In this document: one piece after another, positions 47,713 to 56,822 of the stretch
How positions within the stretch are numbered: position 1 is the stretch's first letter
Layout: each line of letters opens with the position of its first letter
Translations under genes and position numbers: made by a program
Assembly: GCF_000368145.1 (NCBI RefSeq)
Contig: NZ_KB849282.1
Coordinates: 317,791-381,790 of the forward strand
DNA length: 64,000 bases
Direction of reading: 5' to 3'
Source of the DNA: Acinetobacter guillouiae CIP 63.46
GTDB taxonomy: Bacteria; Pseudomonadota; Gammaproteobacteria; Pseudomonadales; Moraxellaceae
The notes under the pieces: model-generated
Database searches by the model: none
What the model saw: only the letters and a program-made list of their open reading frames with translations
Told to the model about the DNA's origin: nothing

Positions 47713-47931
47713 TAATTTCAATTTTTTTTAGTTTCATTTTTTATTTTTAAAATTTAAATCATTTAGTCAGCCAGTCTGCTGCTCGCTTCAATAAAATATT
47801 AAGCGCAAATTGTTAAATTCTGATGACAGCAATCATGCCTTTTAAAATATTTTATCTATTCTTATACTGTACATATTGGCAATTTTGCTACTCTTTCTGT
47901 CAAATCAAACAATTGAATATTAGGTTAAGAC

Positions 47932-48288
47932 ATGTTGAAAATTTATGGAATCAAAAATTGTAACTCCATGAAAAAAGCTTTTGATTTACTGACTGAACTT
48001 GGCTTGAGTTATGAGTTTCATGATTATAAAAAACAAGGCATAGATGCAGAGACGGTTAAACAATGGCTCGATCATATTGGGCAAGATCTTGTGCTCAATA
48101 AAAAAGGCACAACGTGGAAAAAACTCAGTGAACAAGAACAACAACTGGCCTTATCGAGTGAACAAGCACTGATTCAAGCGCTTACCACACACACCAGTTT
48201 AATCAAACGCCCTGTGATTGATCAAAATGGCCAATATGTAATTGGTTTTGATGAAGATAAAATTAAAGCTTTAAAACTTACAACATAA
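47932..48288 (+). CDS. ArsC/Spx-family protein, YffB-like
   Basis: A 118-aa thioredoxin-fold protein starting MLKIYGIKNCNSMKKAFDLL, the YffB/ArsC-like signature with one Cys (Cys10). 'WKKLSEQEQQLALSS' and 'LIKRPVIDQNGQYVIGFDEDKIKAL' are the family's second half, with the conserved K-R-P loop. True ArsC enzymes use this Cys with glutaredoxin to reduce arsenate; YffB proteins probably do not, and may be glutathione-dependent. The gap of about 220 bp after the sRNA terminator shows nothing else. A perfect 17-bp terminator follows. Confidence 0.85.
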   Translation: MLKIYGIKNCNSMKKAFDLLTELGLSYEFHDYKKQGIDAETVKQWLDHIGQDLVLNKKGTTWKKLSEQEQQLALSSEQALIQALTTHTSLIKRPVIDQNGQYVIGFDEDKIKALKLTT

Positions 48289-48299
48289 AAATAATCGAG

Positions 48300-48337
48300 C
48301 AACAAAAAGCCTGATCAATAGATCAGGCTTTTTGTTG
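48300..48337. terminator. Long intrinsic terminator between the ArsC-like and DUF2147 genes
   Basis: CAACAAAAAGCCTGATC pairs with its exact complement (48321-48337) around AATA. It is bidirectional and serves the two convergent genes. Confidence 0.9.
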
Positions 48338-48353
48338 CAGTGAATCAATCTGC

Positions 48354-48785
48354 TTAGTTTGCACGCACCCAAGTTTGGTTGCGACCTAAAGCAGAAATAC
48401 CCATATAACCACGTAACTTTAACTGATTACCAGCAAGTTCACCTTTGAGTTTATAGGTCTTGCCATTTTTAGGATCTAGAATCGTACCATTGTCATAGTT
48501 TTTACCACCGACATTTTTTAAACCATTGACAATCGTCACGCCTTTCAATGATTTATTGTGGTAAGGGCCTTCACATTTGGTACAAGTATTTTCCTCACCT
48601 GGTGTTAAAATACTTTGAATTGTTGCCGTCAATGTTCCATTTTTTTGTTCAGTGAATTTCACAATTGCTTTTGGCTGTTTCGTTGTGTCATCAATTGTTT
48701 TCCAAACTGTTCCATTGAGTGGATCCGCAGCATTTGCAAGAACTGTTGCTGATAATAAGCCTAATGCAAGTACAATTTTTTTCAT
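48354..48785 (-). CDS. DUF2147 periplasmic protein
   Basis: A 143-aa secreted protein with signal peptide MKKIVLALGLLSATVLANA. The mature part matches DUF2147: DPLNGTVWKTIDDTTKQPKAIVKFTEQ, an ENTCTKCEGPYHNKSLKGVTIVNGLK segment with a CxxC motif, YDNGTILDPKNGKTYKLKGEL and LKLRGYMGISALGRNQTWVR. It is a small beta-barrel or lipocalin-like fold of unknown role. Acinetobacter genomes often carry several paralogs. Confidence 0.85.
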   Translation of the reverse strand: MKKIVLALGLLSATVLANAADPLNGTVWKTIDDTTKQPKAIVKFTEQKNGTLTATIQSILTPGEENTCTKCEGPYHNKSLKGVTIVNGLKNVGGKNYDNGTILDPKNGKTYKLKGELAGNQLKLRGYMGISALGRNQTWVRAN

Positions 48786-48938
48786 TGTTTTGTTTTCCCT
48801 AGTCTAATTGACACTTTATAGTATCAAAAATTTACGTCGATTTAGCAATTCTTGAATGTGACTATATAGTGTACCCTTGTAACAAATGTTGATAAATCAA
48901 CAAAAATAAAGTCAAAAGTTTAACAATATGGAAGGAAC

Positions 48939-49853
48939 ATGAAGATTAACCCAGCTCTGAAACAATATCTTACAGAATCTATTCTTAAATCTAGCTTCAA
49001 ATTTCCAAGTCGTTTCAATCTTCCCCCGGCAACTGCACGTTTTGGAATAGAACAACTCGCACGTGTTTTTCCACAACGTAAAGATGTACAGATCCGTTCT
49101 TTGCGCATTGCGGGGATTCGGGCAGAAGAAATTAAACCGCAAGCGCATGCGACTCAAGTGATTTTTCATATTCATGGTGGAGCGTTTTTTGTCGGTTCTA
49201 TCAAAACCCATCGGGCTTTTTTATCTGAAGTTGCTGCACGTACACAAATGCAAGTTTTACATGTCGATTACCCGCTCGCGCCTGAAAGTAAATTCCCTGA
49301 AGCAAGTGATGCGATTTATGATATTTATCAGCAACTTTTAGATCAAGGCGTGCTAGCGAAAGACATTATTGTGTCAGGTGATTCTTGTGGAGCGAATCTG
49401 GCTTTGGCACTCGCATTACGAATTAAAGAAGAAAATAAGCAACAACTCCCTAGCGCTTTAATCCTAATGTCACCCTTCTTAGACCTGACCTTAACAGGCG
49501 AGTCTTTACGCTATAATCAGAAGCATGATGCTTTACTGTCAATCGAAGCACTTGAATCTGGTATTGATTTTTACGTACCGAAAAACATGGATCGTTCTTT
49601 ACCCCCACTTTCGCCTATTTTCGGAGATTTTGCAGGGTTGCCTCCAACCTTGGTTCAAATTGGTTCTAAAGAAATTCTTTTGTCAGATGCGCAACGTTTC
49701 GAAGAAAAAGCCAAAGCTGCTGGTGTCCAAGTCAATTACAAGCTATATACGGGAATGTGGCATAATTTCCAAATGTTTAGCCCATGGTTTGATGAAGCAA
49801 AACAATCTTTAGCAGATATTGCTGAATTTGCTCATAAAATTGACAAAGATTGA
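48939..49853 (+). CDS. Alpha/beta hydrolase of the hormone-sensitive lipase family
   Basis: A 304-aa esterase or lipase. The oxyanion motif is FHIHGGAFFVGS, the nucleophile is in IVSGDSCGANLALALAL (G-D-S-x-G), and the acid and His come late (VQIGSKEILLSDAQR; GMWHNFQMF). These are the hallmarks of family IV (HSL) esterases. There is no signal peptide, so it is cytoplasmic. It has a SD (GGAAGG) ahead of the ATG. A hairpin GAACAACAG...CTGTTGTTC about 20 bp after the stop may terminate it. Confidence 0.9.
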   Translation: MKINPALKQYLTESILKSSFKFPSRFNLPPATARFGIEQLARVFPQRKDVQIRSLRIAGIRAEEIKPQAHATQVIFHIHGGAFFVGSIKTHRAFLSEVAARTQMQVLHVDYPLAPESKFPEASDAIYDIYQQLLDQGVLAKDIIVSGDSCGANLALALALRIKEENKQQLPSALILMSPFLDLTLTGESLRYNQKHDALLSIEALESGIDFYVPKNMDRSLPPLSPIFGDFAGLPPTLVQIGSKEILLSDAQRFEEKAKAAGVQVNYKLYTGMWHNFQMFSPWFDEAKQSLADIAEFAHKIDKD

Positions 49854-49874
49854 TCCCAATATTGACCAAATAAT

Positions 49875-49915
49875 GAACAACAGATGATTTTAAAAACCAA
49901 ACTGTTGTTCATCTT
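49875..49915 (+). terminator. Putative terminator after the HSL hydrolase
   Basis: GAACAACAG and CTGTTGTTC form a 9-bp stem with a long AT loop. The 3' T-run is weak. The remaining 49916-50183 is AT-rich with no feature seen except the promoter region of the next gene. Confidence 0.5.
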
Positions 49916-50183
49916 TAAAAATAAAATAATCAATTTAAAAAATGAGCATTCACTAGAATAATAACCATACAATTCATTGAAACTATATTGCTTGTCAGAT
50001 TTATGTTTAGTGCTTTTTCAAATTTCAACAGACTCTTAACCTATACTACAAAATTAATCACATTTTTTTAAATTATGTATATATCCTTCAAGTATTTACT
50101 TCAACTTTAGTTTGAGTTTAAGTCAATAAATTGCTACATTCTAGGCATCAACAATAAAAATCCAAGTGTGGATGGATTAGATT

Positions 50184-50786
50184 ATGCGTAATAAAATTTA
50201 TTCCGAAAAACGACGTAAAATTCATTCATTATTCAATCAAGTATTGAAACACTCATTTATTGCCAAATTAATATATAAAAACCAACTGAGTAACAGTTTG
50301 GAAATCGACCCACATACAGGTATTTATAATCAGTTTGCAATTAATACCTATTTAAAAGAATTACATCCTCAGACTGATTCTAACTTTGGTATCATTTTGC
50401 TTAGTGTTGATAACTTGTGTGAAATCAAGAACAAATACAATCTAAAAATTGCACATAAAGCTTTAGCGGCTATAGCCCAAGAGTTATTACAAAATATCCG
50501 TGAAACTGACCTTGTTGGCCGCTATAGCGAATCTGAATTTATTTTAATTCTCAGTGATGTTACTCAGGATCAAGCACGTCATATCGCAGATCGTCTATCA
50601 CGTTTAATTAATCATTATGATTTAAAGATCAACAACAAAGTCATCCCACTTCAAACAAGTTGTGGTGCATCTGTTTCTAAACATGACAGCATGAGTAATG
50701 CAGTGTTACAACAAGCAGATCAAGCATTATATATTGCGAAAACCAATCGTAAACCTTGTTATTCGGGCACAGGTGTTTTGTCTTAA
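50184..50786 (+). CDS. Degenerate GGDEF-domain protein
   Basis: A 200-aa cytoplasmic protein with a GGDEF fold (residues about 40-190: DPHTGIYNQFAINTYLKEL, FGIILLSVDNLCEIKNKYNLKIAHKALAAIA). The signature is RYSESEFI where an active enzyme has RYGGDEF, so both active-site glycines are lost. The D-x-x-t-G-I-Y-N helix and the SCGASVSKHDSMSNAVLQQADQALYIAK end are intact, so the fold is kept. It is probably not a cyclase and may bind GTP or regulate the active paralog 184 bp downstream. The basic N-terminus lacks a membrane helix. Confidence 0.85.
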   Translation: MRNKIYSEKRRKIHSLFNQVLKHSFIAKLIYKNQLSNSLEIDPHTGIYNQFAINTYLKELHPQTDSNFGIILLSVDNLCEIKNKYNLKIAHKALAAIAQELLQNIRETDLVGRYSESEFILILSDVTQDQARHIADRLSRLINHYDLKINNKVIPLQTSCGASVSKHDSMSNAVLQQADQALYIAKTNRKPCYSGTGVLS

Positions 50787-50970
50787 AACATCTGTATATT
50801 TAAAAATTAATTACACCACTATTTAATTTATATTAATAATAAAATACCTGTTTATTAACAAATAAATGATAACAATTCTTTGTTTTAATAAATTTTAATC
50901 ACTATAATTTAAAAAATTATTAATCAGTACTTAATGAATTACAGCTTGAAAAACCCTGGAATAATTATGA

Positions 50971-52158
50971 ATGAAGGTATCGAATATAAGACTTAATCAT
51001 TACTGGCAAAAGCTGAAACAACAATTAGATTCAAATATCATTATGAATTGGAGCAGTTTACATAAATGTATCTTGATTCTGTTCCTGACTGTTGCCCTTC
51101 ATTTATCATGGATCGTATGGAAAATTTTTATCCTGTTAAATCCAGAAACTTGGCAATGGGTCAATATCTCCTTGATTCGTTCACAACTTGTGGTCAATGC
51201 TGGCTCAACCCTACTGCTTTTTTTTCTGATTGCATTTTGTTATTTCTTTCAAAATAAAAAATGGGCGAACACTATCCTCCCCCATATTGTCATCAGTATT
51301 TTTATTCTTTTAATGCTTGCTGATGGTTTCCTCGTTGGTATCTATAGTCCAGCTACTGTTTTTGCATTTGTTTGTATTTCTGGTGTGGGTTTAATCTTAT
51401 TCAATAGAAAAATTATTTATCTGCAAATTAGCACTGCACTACTGTTCTATATTTCAATGATGCTTTGTACTTATTGGCGCATCATTCCGTATGCCCCAAT
51501 TTTTAATACACATATATTAGAAAATAATCGGCATGATAACCCGTTCTGGGTAGGAACAATGCTATATTTTATTATTCCTATTTTAATTGTATGTTTGATT
51601 TTATGTGAGATTTTACTGTCTCAGTGGCGACATAGAGAGTCATTAATCAAAAAACTCAGTGAAATTGACCCACTGACCAATTTATATAATCGTCGTTTTT
51701 TTAATGAAAAGCTTGATGATATCCAAAATAAGCAAACCGAATATGCCATTATCTTGATTGATATTGATCATTTCAAAGAAATCAATGACTTATATGGACA
51801 TCATTTTGGTGATGAAGCATTGTGTCAAGTTGCCAAATTATTATCATCTCACATTCGTCAGTCAGATATTGTGGCTCGTTATGGCGGTGAAGAATTTATT
51901 ATTGCCTTACCTGAAACCTCTTTAAACATTGCTCAAGCACTTGCTGAACGCTGTCGATTGGCGATTCAAAACCAAGTGCTTGAATCCCTTGATCATCATT
52001 ATGTTCAGCTGACCGCCAGTTTTGGTATTGCCACCTCCAGTGACGATGACAATATTAGTAAAATTATTCATCTGGCAGACAAAGCGCTATATCGGGCCAA
52101 ACAGTCTGGGCGCAATCAAGTACAGCTCTACCGCGCTCAAATCAATGAAATAGCTTAG
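50971..52158 (+). CDS. Membrane-bound diguanylate cyclase (GGDEF)
   Basis: A 395-aa protein. The N-terminal half holds about six membrane helices (residues 30-215), a sensory region of MASE type. The GGDEF domain follows: EIDPLTNLYNRRFFNEKL, IILIDIDHFKEINDLYGHHFGDEAL, and the active signature RYGGEEFIIALPE. An RxxD product-inhibition site is visible in 'RQSDIVARYGG' (R-Q-S-D). It should make cyclic-di-GMP. The start at 50971 overlaps a second ATG at 50967 that opens only nine codons; a later start near residue 25 is possible. Confidence 0.92.
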   Translation: MKVSNIRLNHYWQKLKQQLDSNIIMNWSSLHKCILILFLTVALHLSWIVWKIFILLNPETWQWVNISLIRSQLVVNAGSTLLLFFLIAFCYFFQNKKWANTILPHIVISIFILLMLADGFLVGIYSPATVFAFVCISGVGLILFNRKIIYLQISTALLFYISMMLCTYWRIIPYAPIFNTHILENNRHDNPFWVGTMLYFIIPILIVCLILCEILLSQWRHRESLIKKLSEIDPLTNLYNRRFFNEKLDDIQNKQTEYAIILIDIDHFKEINDLYGHHFGDEALCQVAKLLSSHIRQSDIVARYGGEEFIIALPETSLNIAQALAERCRLAIQNQVLESLDHHYVQLTASFGIATSSDDDNISKIIHLADKALYRAKQSGRNQVQLYRAQINEIA

Positions 52159-52172
52159 CAGTATTCAATAGA

Positions 52173-52853
52173 TTAAACCTGACTGCGATATTGCTCTTCA
52201 CATGCTACAAATCGAAATTCTGCTTGCGCTTCTGCTATCCATTGCTGTACAGCAGGGACGGCTAATATCTTATCGATATAACGTTGACTGTTTGCTGATA
52301 CTGCAATGCCATAACCCATAAACCGCATCACAACTGGCGCATAAAAAGCATCGACAATAGTAAACTCATCACCACATAAAAAACTGTCAGAGTCTGGTCG
52401 CTCCGACCATAATTGTTCAATCCGTTTTACATCTTGCTGTAGTTTTAAATTTTCCTGCCAAAGCTGTGCACCAATATGCTTTAAATCAGCATCTAAATTC
52501 ATATCACAACAACTACGCAAAGCCATAAAACTACTGTGCATTTCAGCGGACATCGATCTTGCGCGTGCACGTTGTTTTACATCTTGAGGCCACAATTGTT
52601 TTTCAGGAAACTTTTCTGCCAGATATTCACAAATCGCCAAAGAATCCCAAACTAAAAAGCCATCGTCTACTAAAGCTGGGACTTTGCCAGTTGGGTTTAT
52701 TTTTAAAATACTTTGTTTAAATTGGCTATCGAGGTCAAAGTGATCAAAAGGGATTAGGTGCTCTGTAAATGAAATATTAAAATGCTGAATCACTAACCAT
52801 GGACGCATCGACCAAGTCGAGTAATTTTTATCACCAATAAACAGTTCTAACAT
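52173..52853 (-). CDS. Glutathione S-transferase family protein
   Basis: From the ATG at 52853 (AGGAGT 6 nt upstream) the protein is 226 aa. MLELFIGDKNYSTWSMRPWLVIQHF starts the thioredoxin-like domain, where Ser rather than Tyr lies in the active-site loop, and NPTGKVPALVDDGFLVWDSLAICEYLAEKFP is the glutathione site. The helical C-terminal domain has RSMSAEMHSSFMALRSCCDMN. 'NYSTWSMRPW' places it near the maleylacetoacetate-isomerase/zeta-like bacterial GSTs. Substrate is unknown. It converges on the diguanylate cyclase. Confidence 0.88.
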   Translation of the reverse strand: MLELFIGDKNYSTWSMRPWLVIQHFNISFTEHLIPFDHFDLDSQFKQSILKINPTGKVPALVDDGFLVWDSLAICEYLAEKFPEKQLWPQDVKQRARARSMSAEMHSSFMALRSCCDMNLDADLKHIGAQLWQENLKLQQDVKRIEQLWSERPDSDSFLCGDEFTIVDAFYAPVVMRFMGYGIAVSANSQRYIDKILAVPAVQQWIAEAQAEFRFVACEEQYRSQV

Positions 52854-52950
52854 TTTAATACTCCTGTGTTTATTGCTTATTTTGAACTCAGCATACACAA
52901 GATAAGACTATTCTAAAAGCATTTCGAAAATTGCTCGCTTTGAAAACAAA

Positions 52951-52977
52951 TCAAGGAGTAGATCAACTACTCCTTGA
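52951..52977 (-). terminator. Intrinsic terminator after the putative OM transporter gene
   Basis: TCAAGGAGTAG pairs with CTACTCCTTGA around ATCAA. The stem is strong but the T-run is poor. Confidence 0.6.
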
Positions 52978-52998
52978 CGATGTATCAGACTGAATTGA

Positions 52999-53766
52999 TT
53001 AGAATAAGAATGCCACACCTAAACCAGCTTTATAACTACGGTCTCGCCCTTCCAAATCGACACCCACACTTCCATCAAGTTGGGTACGCTCATTAACCGC
53101 ATAGATCAAACCAGAGCCTAGACCATACTTATAGTTTTGGCTTTCTGTTTTTGAATAGACAAACTCAGAGAACCCTGAAAGATTACCAGCAATTTTATAA
53201 CCGACAGTAGGTACAGCGGTCACTGACCAATGCCCATCTTGCACAGCATAGTTCATGGTGATTCCAGTATTGACCAAATCATTATACTGATAATCTAATG
53301 ATGTGCCGATGCTATAAATATCATCTTCTTCACTAAAACCATCATTGCCCGTTGCAATCAAGGCTTGAGCCAAAATAGCCATGGATAATTTATCATCTTT
53401 TAAGTCGATGGCTTTTTTAATCCCAATAGAAACATCACCTAAACCAGAGTCATCCTCTTTAATGCCTCTATATTTGGTTTGAGTCCAAGCTGGACCCTGC
53501 CAGCCTAACTGTAACTCCATACTAGAGGTTAAACCAGTACGGAGCAGCATATCACCATTGAGGGTTACAGTTTTTGCTTTTGCGCCATCTACTTTAGTTT
53601 CTGTATAGGTTGCACTTGGTAGACCTTGCTCCCAAGCCAATTGACCCACTGGCGTGATTCCTGTTCCAAAACCAGTTCCAGGACGATCAAAAGAAAATTC
53701 TGCTGCCATTGCGCTTATACTTAGACTCGAAGCAAGGGCTAATGTGATTCTATTTAAAATTGCCAT
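52999..53766 (-). CDS. Outer-membrane 'MetA-pathway of phenol degradation'-type putative transporter
   Basis: From the ATG at 53766 the protein is 255 aa with signal peptide MAILNRITLALASSLSISAMA. The mature barrel has the family's starting FDRPGTGFGTGITPVGQLAWEQG, repeated amphipathic strands (SSMELQLGWQG; DSGLGDVSIGIKKAI) and the terminal YKAGLGVAFLF. These are features of the PF13557 outer-membrane group, whose role is unproven. The four residues of the longer frame would blunt the signal peptide. It lies 15 bp after the ankyrin gene. Confidence 0.8.
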   Translation of the reverse strand: MAILNRITLALASSLSISAMAAEFSFDRPGTGFGTGITPVGQLAWEQGLPSATYTETKVDGAKAKTVTLNGDMLLRTGLTSSMELQLGWQGPAWTQTKYRGIKEDDSGLGDVSIGIKKAIDLKDDKLSMAILAQALIATGNDGFSEEDDIYSIGTSLDYQYNDLVNTGITMNYAVQDGHWSVTAVPTVGYKIAGNLSGFSEFVYSKTESQNYKYGLGSGLIYAVNERTQLDGSVGVDLEGRDRSYKAGLGVAFLF

Positions 53767-53781
53767 ATGAAGACTCAAAAT

Positions 53782-54324
53782 TTACGATAATTCTTTGGAC
53801 ATTTTCGCACCGCGACTACGTAGTAACTCTAAAGATTCTTTCTCTTCAGGTAAAGCCTGAGACCAATCTATTTGATCAAATTCACAATCAAAGAACAAAT
53901 CACTGATCGAGGATAAAATAGTCTTACCTTCTTCATCTTTGGTGTTCGGGTCAACCTTATGATCTAAAAGCTTATGAATTGCAGGTACACAGGCTGCGCT
54001 TGCTGCATCCCACAGTGGACCATAGCACTCTTCAGTGTCCCACAAATAAAAGTTTGCTTTGGCATTAATTAAAGCATCCAAAATATCTAAATGCGGTTGT
54101 AAATCTTGTGCTTTTTGTTCTGCCGTTAAAGGATGACCTGCTTCATAGGCATCACAAATTTTTTCCCACCATTTAAACAATCCATCTGACCAAATTGAAA
54201 CAGCTGGTCCTTTTTCAGGTTCCATAAAGTTAGGATCAAATCCATCTGCAAGCAAACGTTTGACTTGAGCAAGGTCTAAATCTTCTAAAGCCTGTATAAA
54301 GACTTGTTGTTGTGCTGATAACAT
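53782..54324 (-). CDS. Ankyrin-repeat protein
   Basis: A 180-aa soluble protein with about three degenerate ankyrin repeats: LEDLDLAQVKRLLADGFDPNFMEPEKG, LDILDALINAKANFYLWDTEECYGPLWDAASAACVPAIHKLLDHKVDPNTKDEEGKTIL. Acidic, no signal peptide. A protein-binding role is inferred from the fold only. Upstream of and probably cotranscribed with the putative OM transporter. Confidence 0.85.
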   Translation of the reverse strand: MLSAQQQVFIQALEDLDLAQVKRLLADGFDPNFMEPEKGPAVSIWSDGLFKWWEKICDAYEAGHPLTAEQKAQDLQPHLDILDALINAKANFYLWDTEECYGPLWDAASAACVPAIHKLLDHKVDPNTKDEEGKTILSSISDLFFDCEFDQIDWSQALPEEKESLELLRSRGAKMSKELS

Positions 54325-54491
54325 TTTGATCTCACTATTCTATTCCTATACAACATTATGACGAATATTTTTAAAATAGCTTTGAAAAATTTTAATCGTG
54401 TCGCTTTTATTTTATAAATGGCATTTATTGTTCATTTATGACAAAGAAGATAATCAAGGACTGTTTTAAAACCATAAAATTGAAGACCATA

Positions 54492-54513
54492 AAAAAGCCC
54501 CGAAGGGCTTTTT
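54492..54513 (-). terminator. Intrinsic terminator after hpf
   Basis: AAAAAGCCC pairs with GGGCTTTTT around a CGAA tetraloop. Confidence 0.88.
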
Positions 54514-54519
54514 ATCAGA

Positions 54520-54873
54520 TCATGCTTCATCTGCATCAGCAAGTTCTAGTTTTCCACCACGTGGATTTTCAATTTTTTCTAATACGTGCTCTAGGCTACG
54601 CTTTACGCGATCTATCGCACCGTGTAATGAAAGATCAATGTTTTTCGCTCGATGTTTTACCACGACTGGCTTCAAACCTGCTGCTTTGACTTCAATCATA
54701 CATTGGATATCATCCGCCCCACCTTTGTCACCGTTCTCATCACTGATATGAACTGAAAACTGGGTAATACGTTCGCTATGACGTTGGAATTCTTGATTTA
54801 GCTCATCGCGTACGTAAGTAATTAAACGATCACTATTTCTAATATTTTTATCTGTACGGATTTCTATATTCAT
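54520..54873 (-). CDS. hpf: Ribosome hibernation-promoting factor / RaiA family
   Basis: From the ATG at 54873 (AGAGGAT upstream) the protein is 117 aa, the short-HPF size. MNIEIRTDKNIRNSDRLITYVRDELNQEF begins the beta-alpha-beta fold. VVVKHRAKNIDLSLHGAIDRVKRSLEHVLEK is the second helix pair with the basic face that binds the 30S decoding site. Short HPF or RaiA proteins silence ribosomes in stationary phase. It is not beside rpoN here, unlike in E. coli. Confidence 0.87.
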   Translation of the reverse strand: MNIEIRTDKNIRNSDRLITYVRDELNQEFQRHSERITQFSVHISDENGDKGGADDIQCMIEVKAAGLKPVVVKHRAKNIDLSLHGAIDRVKRSLEHVLEKIENPRGGKLELADADEA

Positions 54874-55376
54874 AAAAAACATCCTCTTTCTAATCAAAAA
54901 ACGAGTGCAAAACTTATATTTTCGGCACACTTTGCGCCTGCTGTATAAGACAGCTTTTCACCTACAATAAATTGGAACCGTAACTCCTCTATTGCAAAGA
55001 TGAACACTTTTAACGATCTGCAGATAGGTGTTCTTATACATTCATTATCAGGCCATATTGGAAAATATGCAAGTAGATTTTTAACTTTTTTATGAAAAGA
55101 ATATGAAAAATGACATCTTGTTACGTTACTTTATAATTAAATGATTTAATTGATTTTTTAATGACTAATTCTGACTAAAAACATCAACTATGTTTAATTC
55201 TTAAACTTTTAATGGATATAAATTTTAAATCTTTGCTTTAAATATGCGACTCACGTTTTAAAACATTTCACCTCTTGATGTTTACATATTTATTTTCATT
55301 CCATCTAATTTTCGCTTTATTTTTATTTAAGAATCTGTATTCTTGAAGCGCTTTTCTTGGGGGAAAGGAAGAATTC
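54874..55376. other. Gene-free 503-bp region between hpf and the Tsx-like gene
   Basis: AT-rich and without plausible genes. It holds two dyads: GCTGT-ATAAG-ACAGC near 54935-54955, and GAACAC (55002-55007) with GTGTTC (55028-55033) enclosing the palindrome ATCTGCAGAT (55016-55025). The promoters of both divergent genes must lie here. No exact -35/-10 pair stood out. Confidence 0.5.
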
Positions 55377-56099
55377 ATGAAACTTACACAAATTGCGGCT
55401 ATCTGCGCAATCGCTTCAACTGCAACTTTGGCTCAAGCTGCGCCTGTTTGGCAAGATTTTAGTATTACTGGTCTTTATGGTGAAAACTATGAACTAACAC
55501 CAGATGAGAAACAATCTACTATCACTTTTGAGTATGCTGCCAAACTTAAATACGGTGATTTCTTTGCCTTTGCTGACCGTACCAACAGTGATGGTCAGTC
55601 GGATACTTATTTTGAGGTTTCTCCACGTCTTAGCCTAGGTGCTGTTTCTGGGAAAAAACTTGAATTAGGCCCAATTAAAGACGTATTAATTGCAACCACT
55701 TGGGAAGGTGGTAAAGACATGAACAACTACCTATACGGTGTTGGTGTTGATTTAGCCATTCCTTATTTTCAATATGCGCAATTAAATTTCTACCGTGCCA
55801 ATAATGAAATCCAAGAAGATGACTATCAATTGACATTTACCTATGGAATTCCATTTAAAATTGCATCTGAAGAATTCCTTGTGGACGGTTTCCTTGATTG
55901 GTCAACTGCAGAAAAAGATCAAGTTGCACACTCAAGCGAGTTGAACTGGACGACACAATGGAAATGGAATGCGGGTAAACACATTTCTCCAGATACCCGT
56001 CTATATCTTGGTGTTGAACACTCTGTATGGCACAACAAATACGGTGTTCCAGGTAAAGACGAAAATAATGTCAGCGCTTTAATCAAGTATCATTTCTAA
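55377..56099 (+). CDS. Nucleoside-specific channel-forming Tsx/OmpK-like outer-membrane protein
   Basis: A 240-aa exported barrel with signal peptide MKLTQIAAICAIASTATLAQA. The mature N-terminus APVWQDFSITGLYGENYEL and the strand 'KYGDFFAFADRTNSDGQSDTYFEVSPRLSL' are typical of the Tsx/OmpK family. 'WNAGKHISPDTRLYLGVEHSVWHNKYGVPGKDENNVSALIKYHF' closes the barrel with a terminal Phe. Tsx takes up nucleosides. It has a strong SD (GGAAGGAAG) and a terminator, and stands alone. Confidence 0.87.
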   Translation: MKLTQIAAICAIASTATLAQAAPVWQDFSITGLYGENYELTPDEKQSTITFEYAAKLKYGDFFAFADRTNSDGQSDTYFEVSPRLSLGAVSGKKLELGPIKDVLIATTWEGGKDMNNYLYGVGVDLAIPYFQYAQLNFYRANNEIQEDDYQLTFTYGIPFKIASEEFLVDGFLDWSTAEKDQVAHSSELNWTTQWKWNAGKHISPDTRLYLGVEHSVWHNKYGVPGKDENNVSALIKYHF

Positions 56100-56123
56100 G
56101 ACTGAGCTAAATCCATTGATCAG

Positions 56124-56150
56124 AAAGCAAAACTTCGGTTTTGCTTTTTT
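56124..56150 (+). terminator. Intrinsic terminator after the Tsx-like gene
   Basis: AAAGCAAAAC and GTTTTGCTTT pair around TTCG, followed by a T-run. Confidence 0.92.
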
Positions 56151-56212
56151 TATTGCCCTTAAAAATAAATCTTTTTAGAATACCCCTATCAATTTTCCAT
56201 TGACCTATATCC

Positions 56213-56716
56213 ATGAATTTTCAGATCCGCCCTGCTCAAGCTTCTGACCTAACTGAGATTATGCGTATTTATAATCATGAAATTGCAACAGGTTTAGCAA
56301 CATGGAACAGCCAATTAAAGACTTTCGCAGATTACCAACAGTGGTTTCTAGAATTACAACAACAGCAATTTCCACTTTTTGTTGCTGAAGAAACAGCGAC
56401 TCATGCCATTGCAGGCTATGCCGATTATGCAAGCTTTAGAGCAATCAACGGTTATCTATATACAGTTGAGCACTCTGTTTATATCGACCCAGAATTTACT
56501 CGACAAGGACTCGGCAAACGCTTAATGCTGAAATTGATTGAACATGCTCAACAGCACAATATCCACGTTATGGTTGCTGCAATTGACCATGAAAATACTG
56601 GTTCGATTTATCTACACCAACAACTCGGATTTAAACAAACAGGTTACATGCCACAAGTCGGACAAAAATTTGGGCAGTGGCGTGATTTGGTGTTGATGCA
56701 ATTAAATTTTGATTAA
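56213..56716 (+). CDS. GNAT acetyltransferase, phosphinothricin-acetyltransferase-like
   Basis: A 167-aa N-acetyltransferase. IRPAQASDLTEIMRIYNHEIATGLATWN is the N-terminal strand-helix. VEHSVYIDPEFTRQGLGKRLMLKLIEHA is motif A with the Q-G-L-G-K acetyl-CoA pyrophosphate loop. MVAAIDHENTGSIYLHQQLGFKQTGYM is motif B. This layout is that of PAT/YncA/MddA-like enzymes, which acetylate methionine derivatives or phosphinothricin. The actual amine substrate is unknown. Confidence 0.88.
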   Translation: MNFQIRPAQASDLTEIMRIYNHEIATGLATWNSQLKTFADYQQWFLELQQQQFPLFVAEETATHAIAGYADYASFRAINGYLYTVEHSVYIDPEFTRQGLGKRLMLKLIEHAQQHNIHVMVAAIDHENTGSIYLHQQLGFKQTGYMPQVGQKFGQWRDLVLMQLNFD

Positions 56717-56822
56717 AATAGAGCAGTATTTATACAGAACCCGTCGTAAATTTTTTTTGTCGCTTTTTCAAAATCTGTTGTATAACCATAAACAATATTG
56801 CTGAACTTCAGAGCGAATATCG

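Noticed and set aside
50967-50996. Nine-codon frame overlapping the diguanylate cyclase start
   Set aside because: Probably chance; no strong SD favours it over the ATG at 50971.
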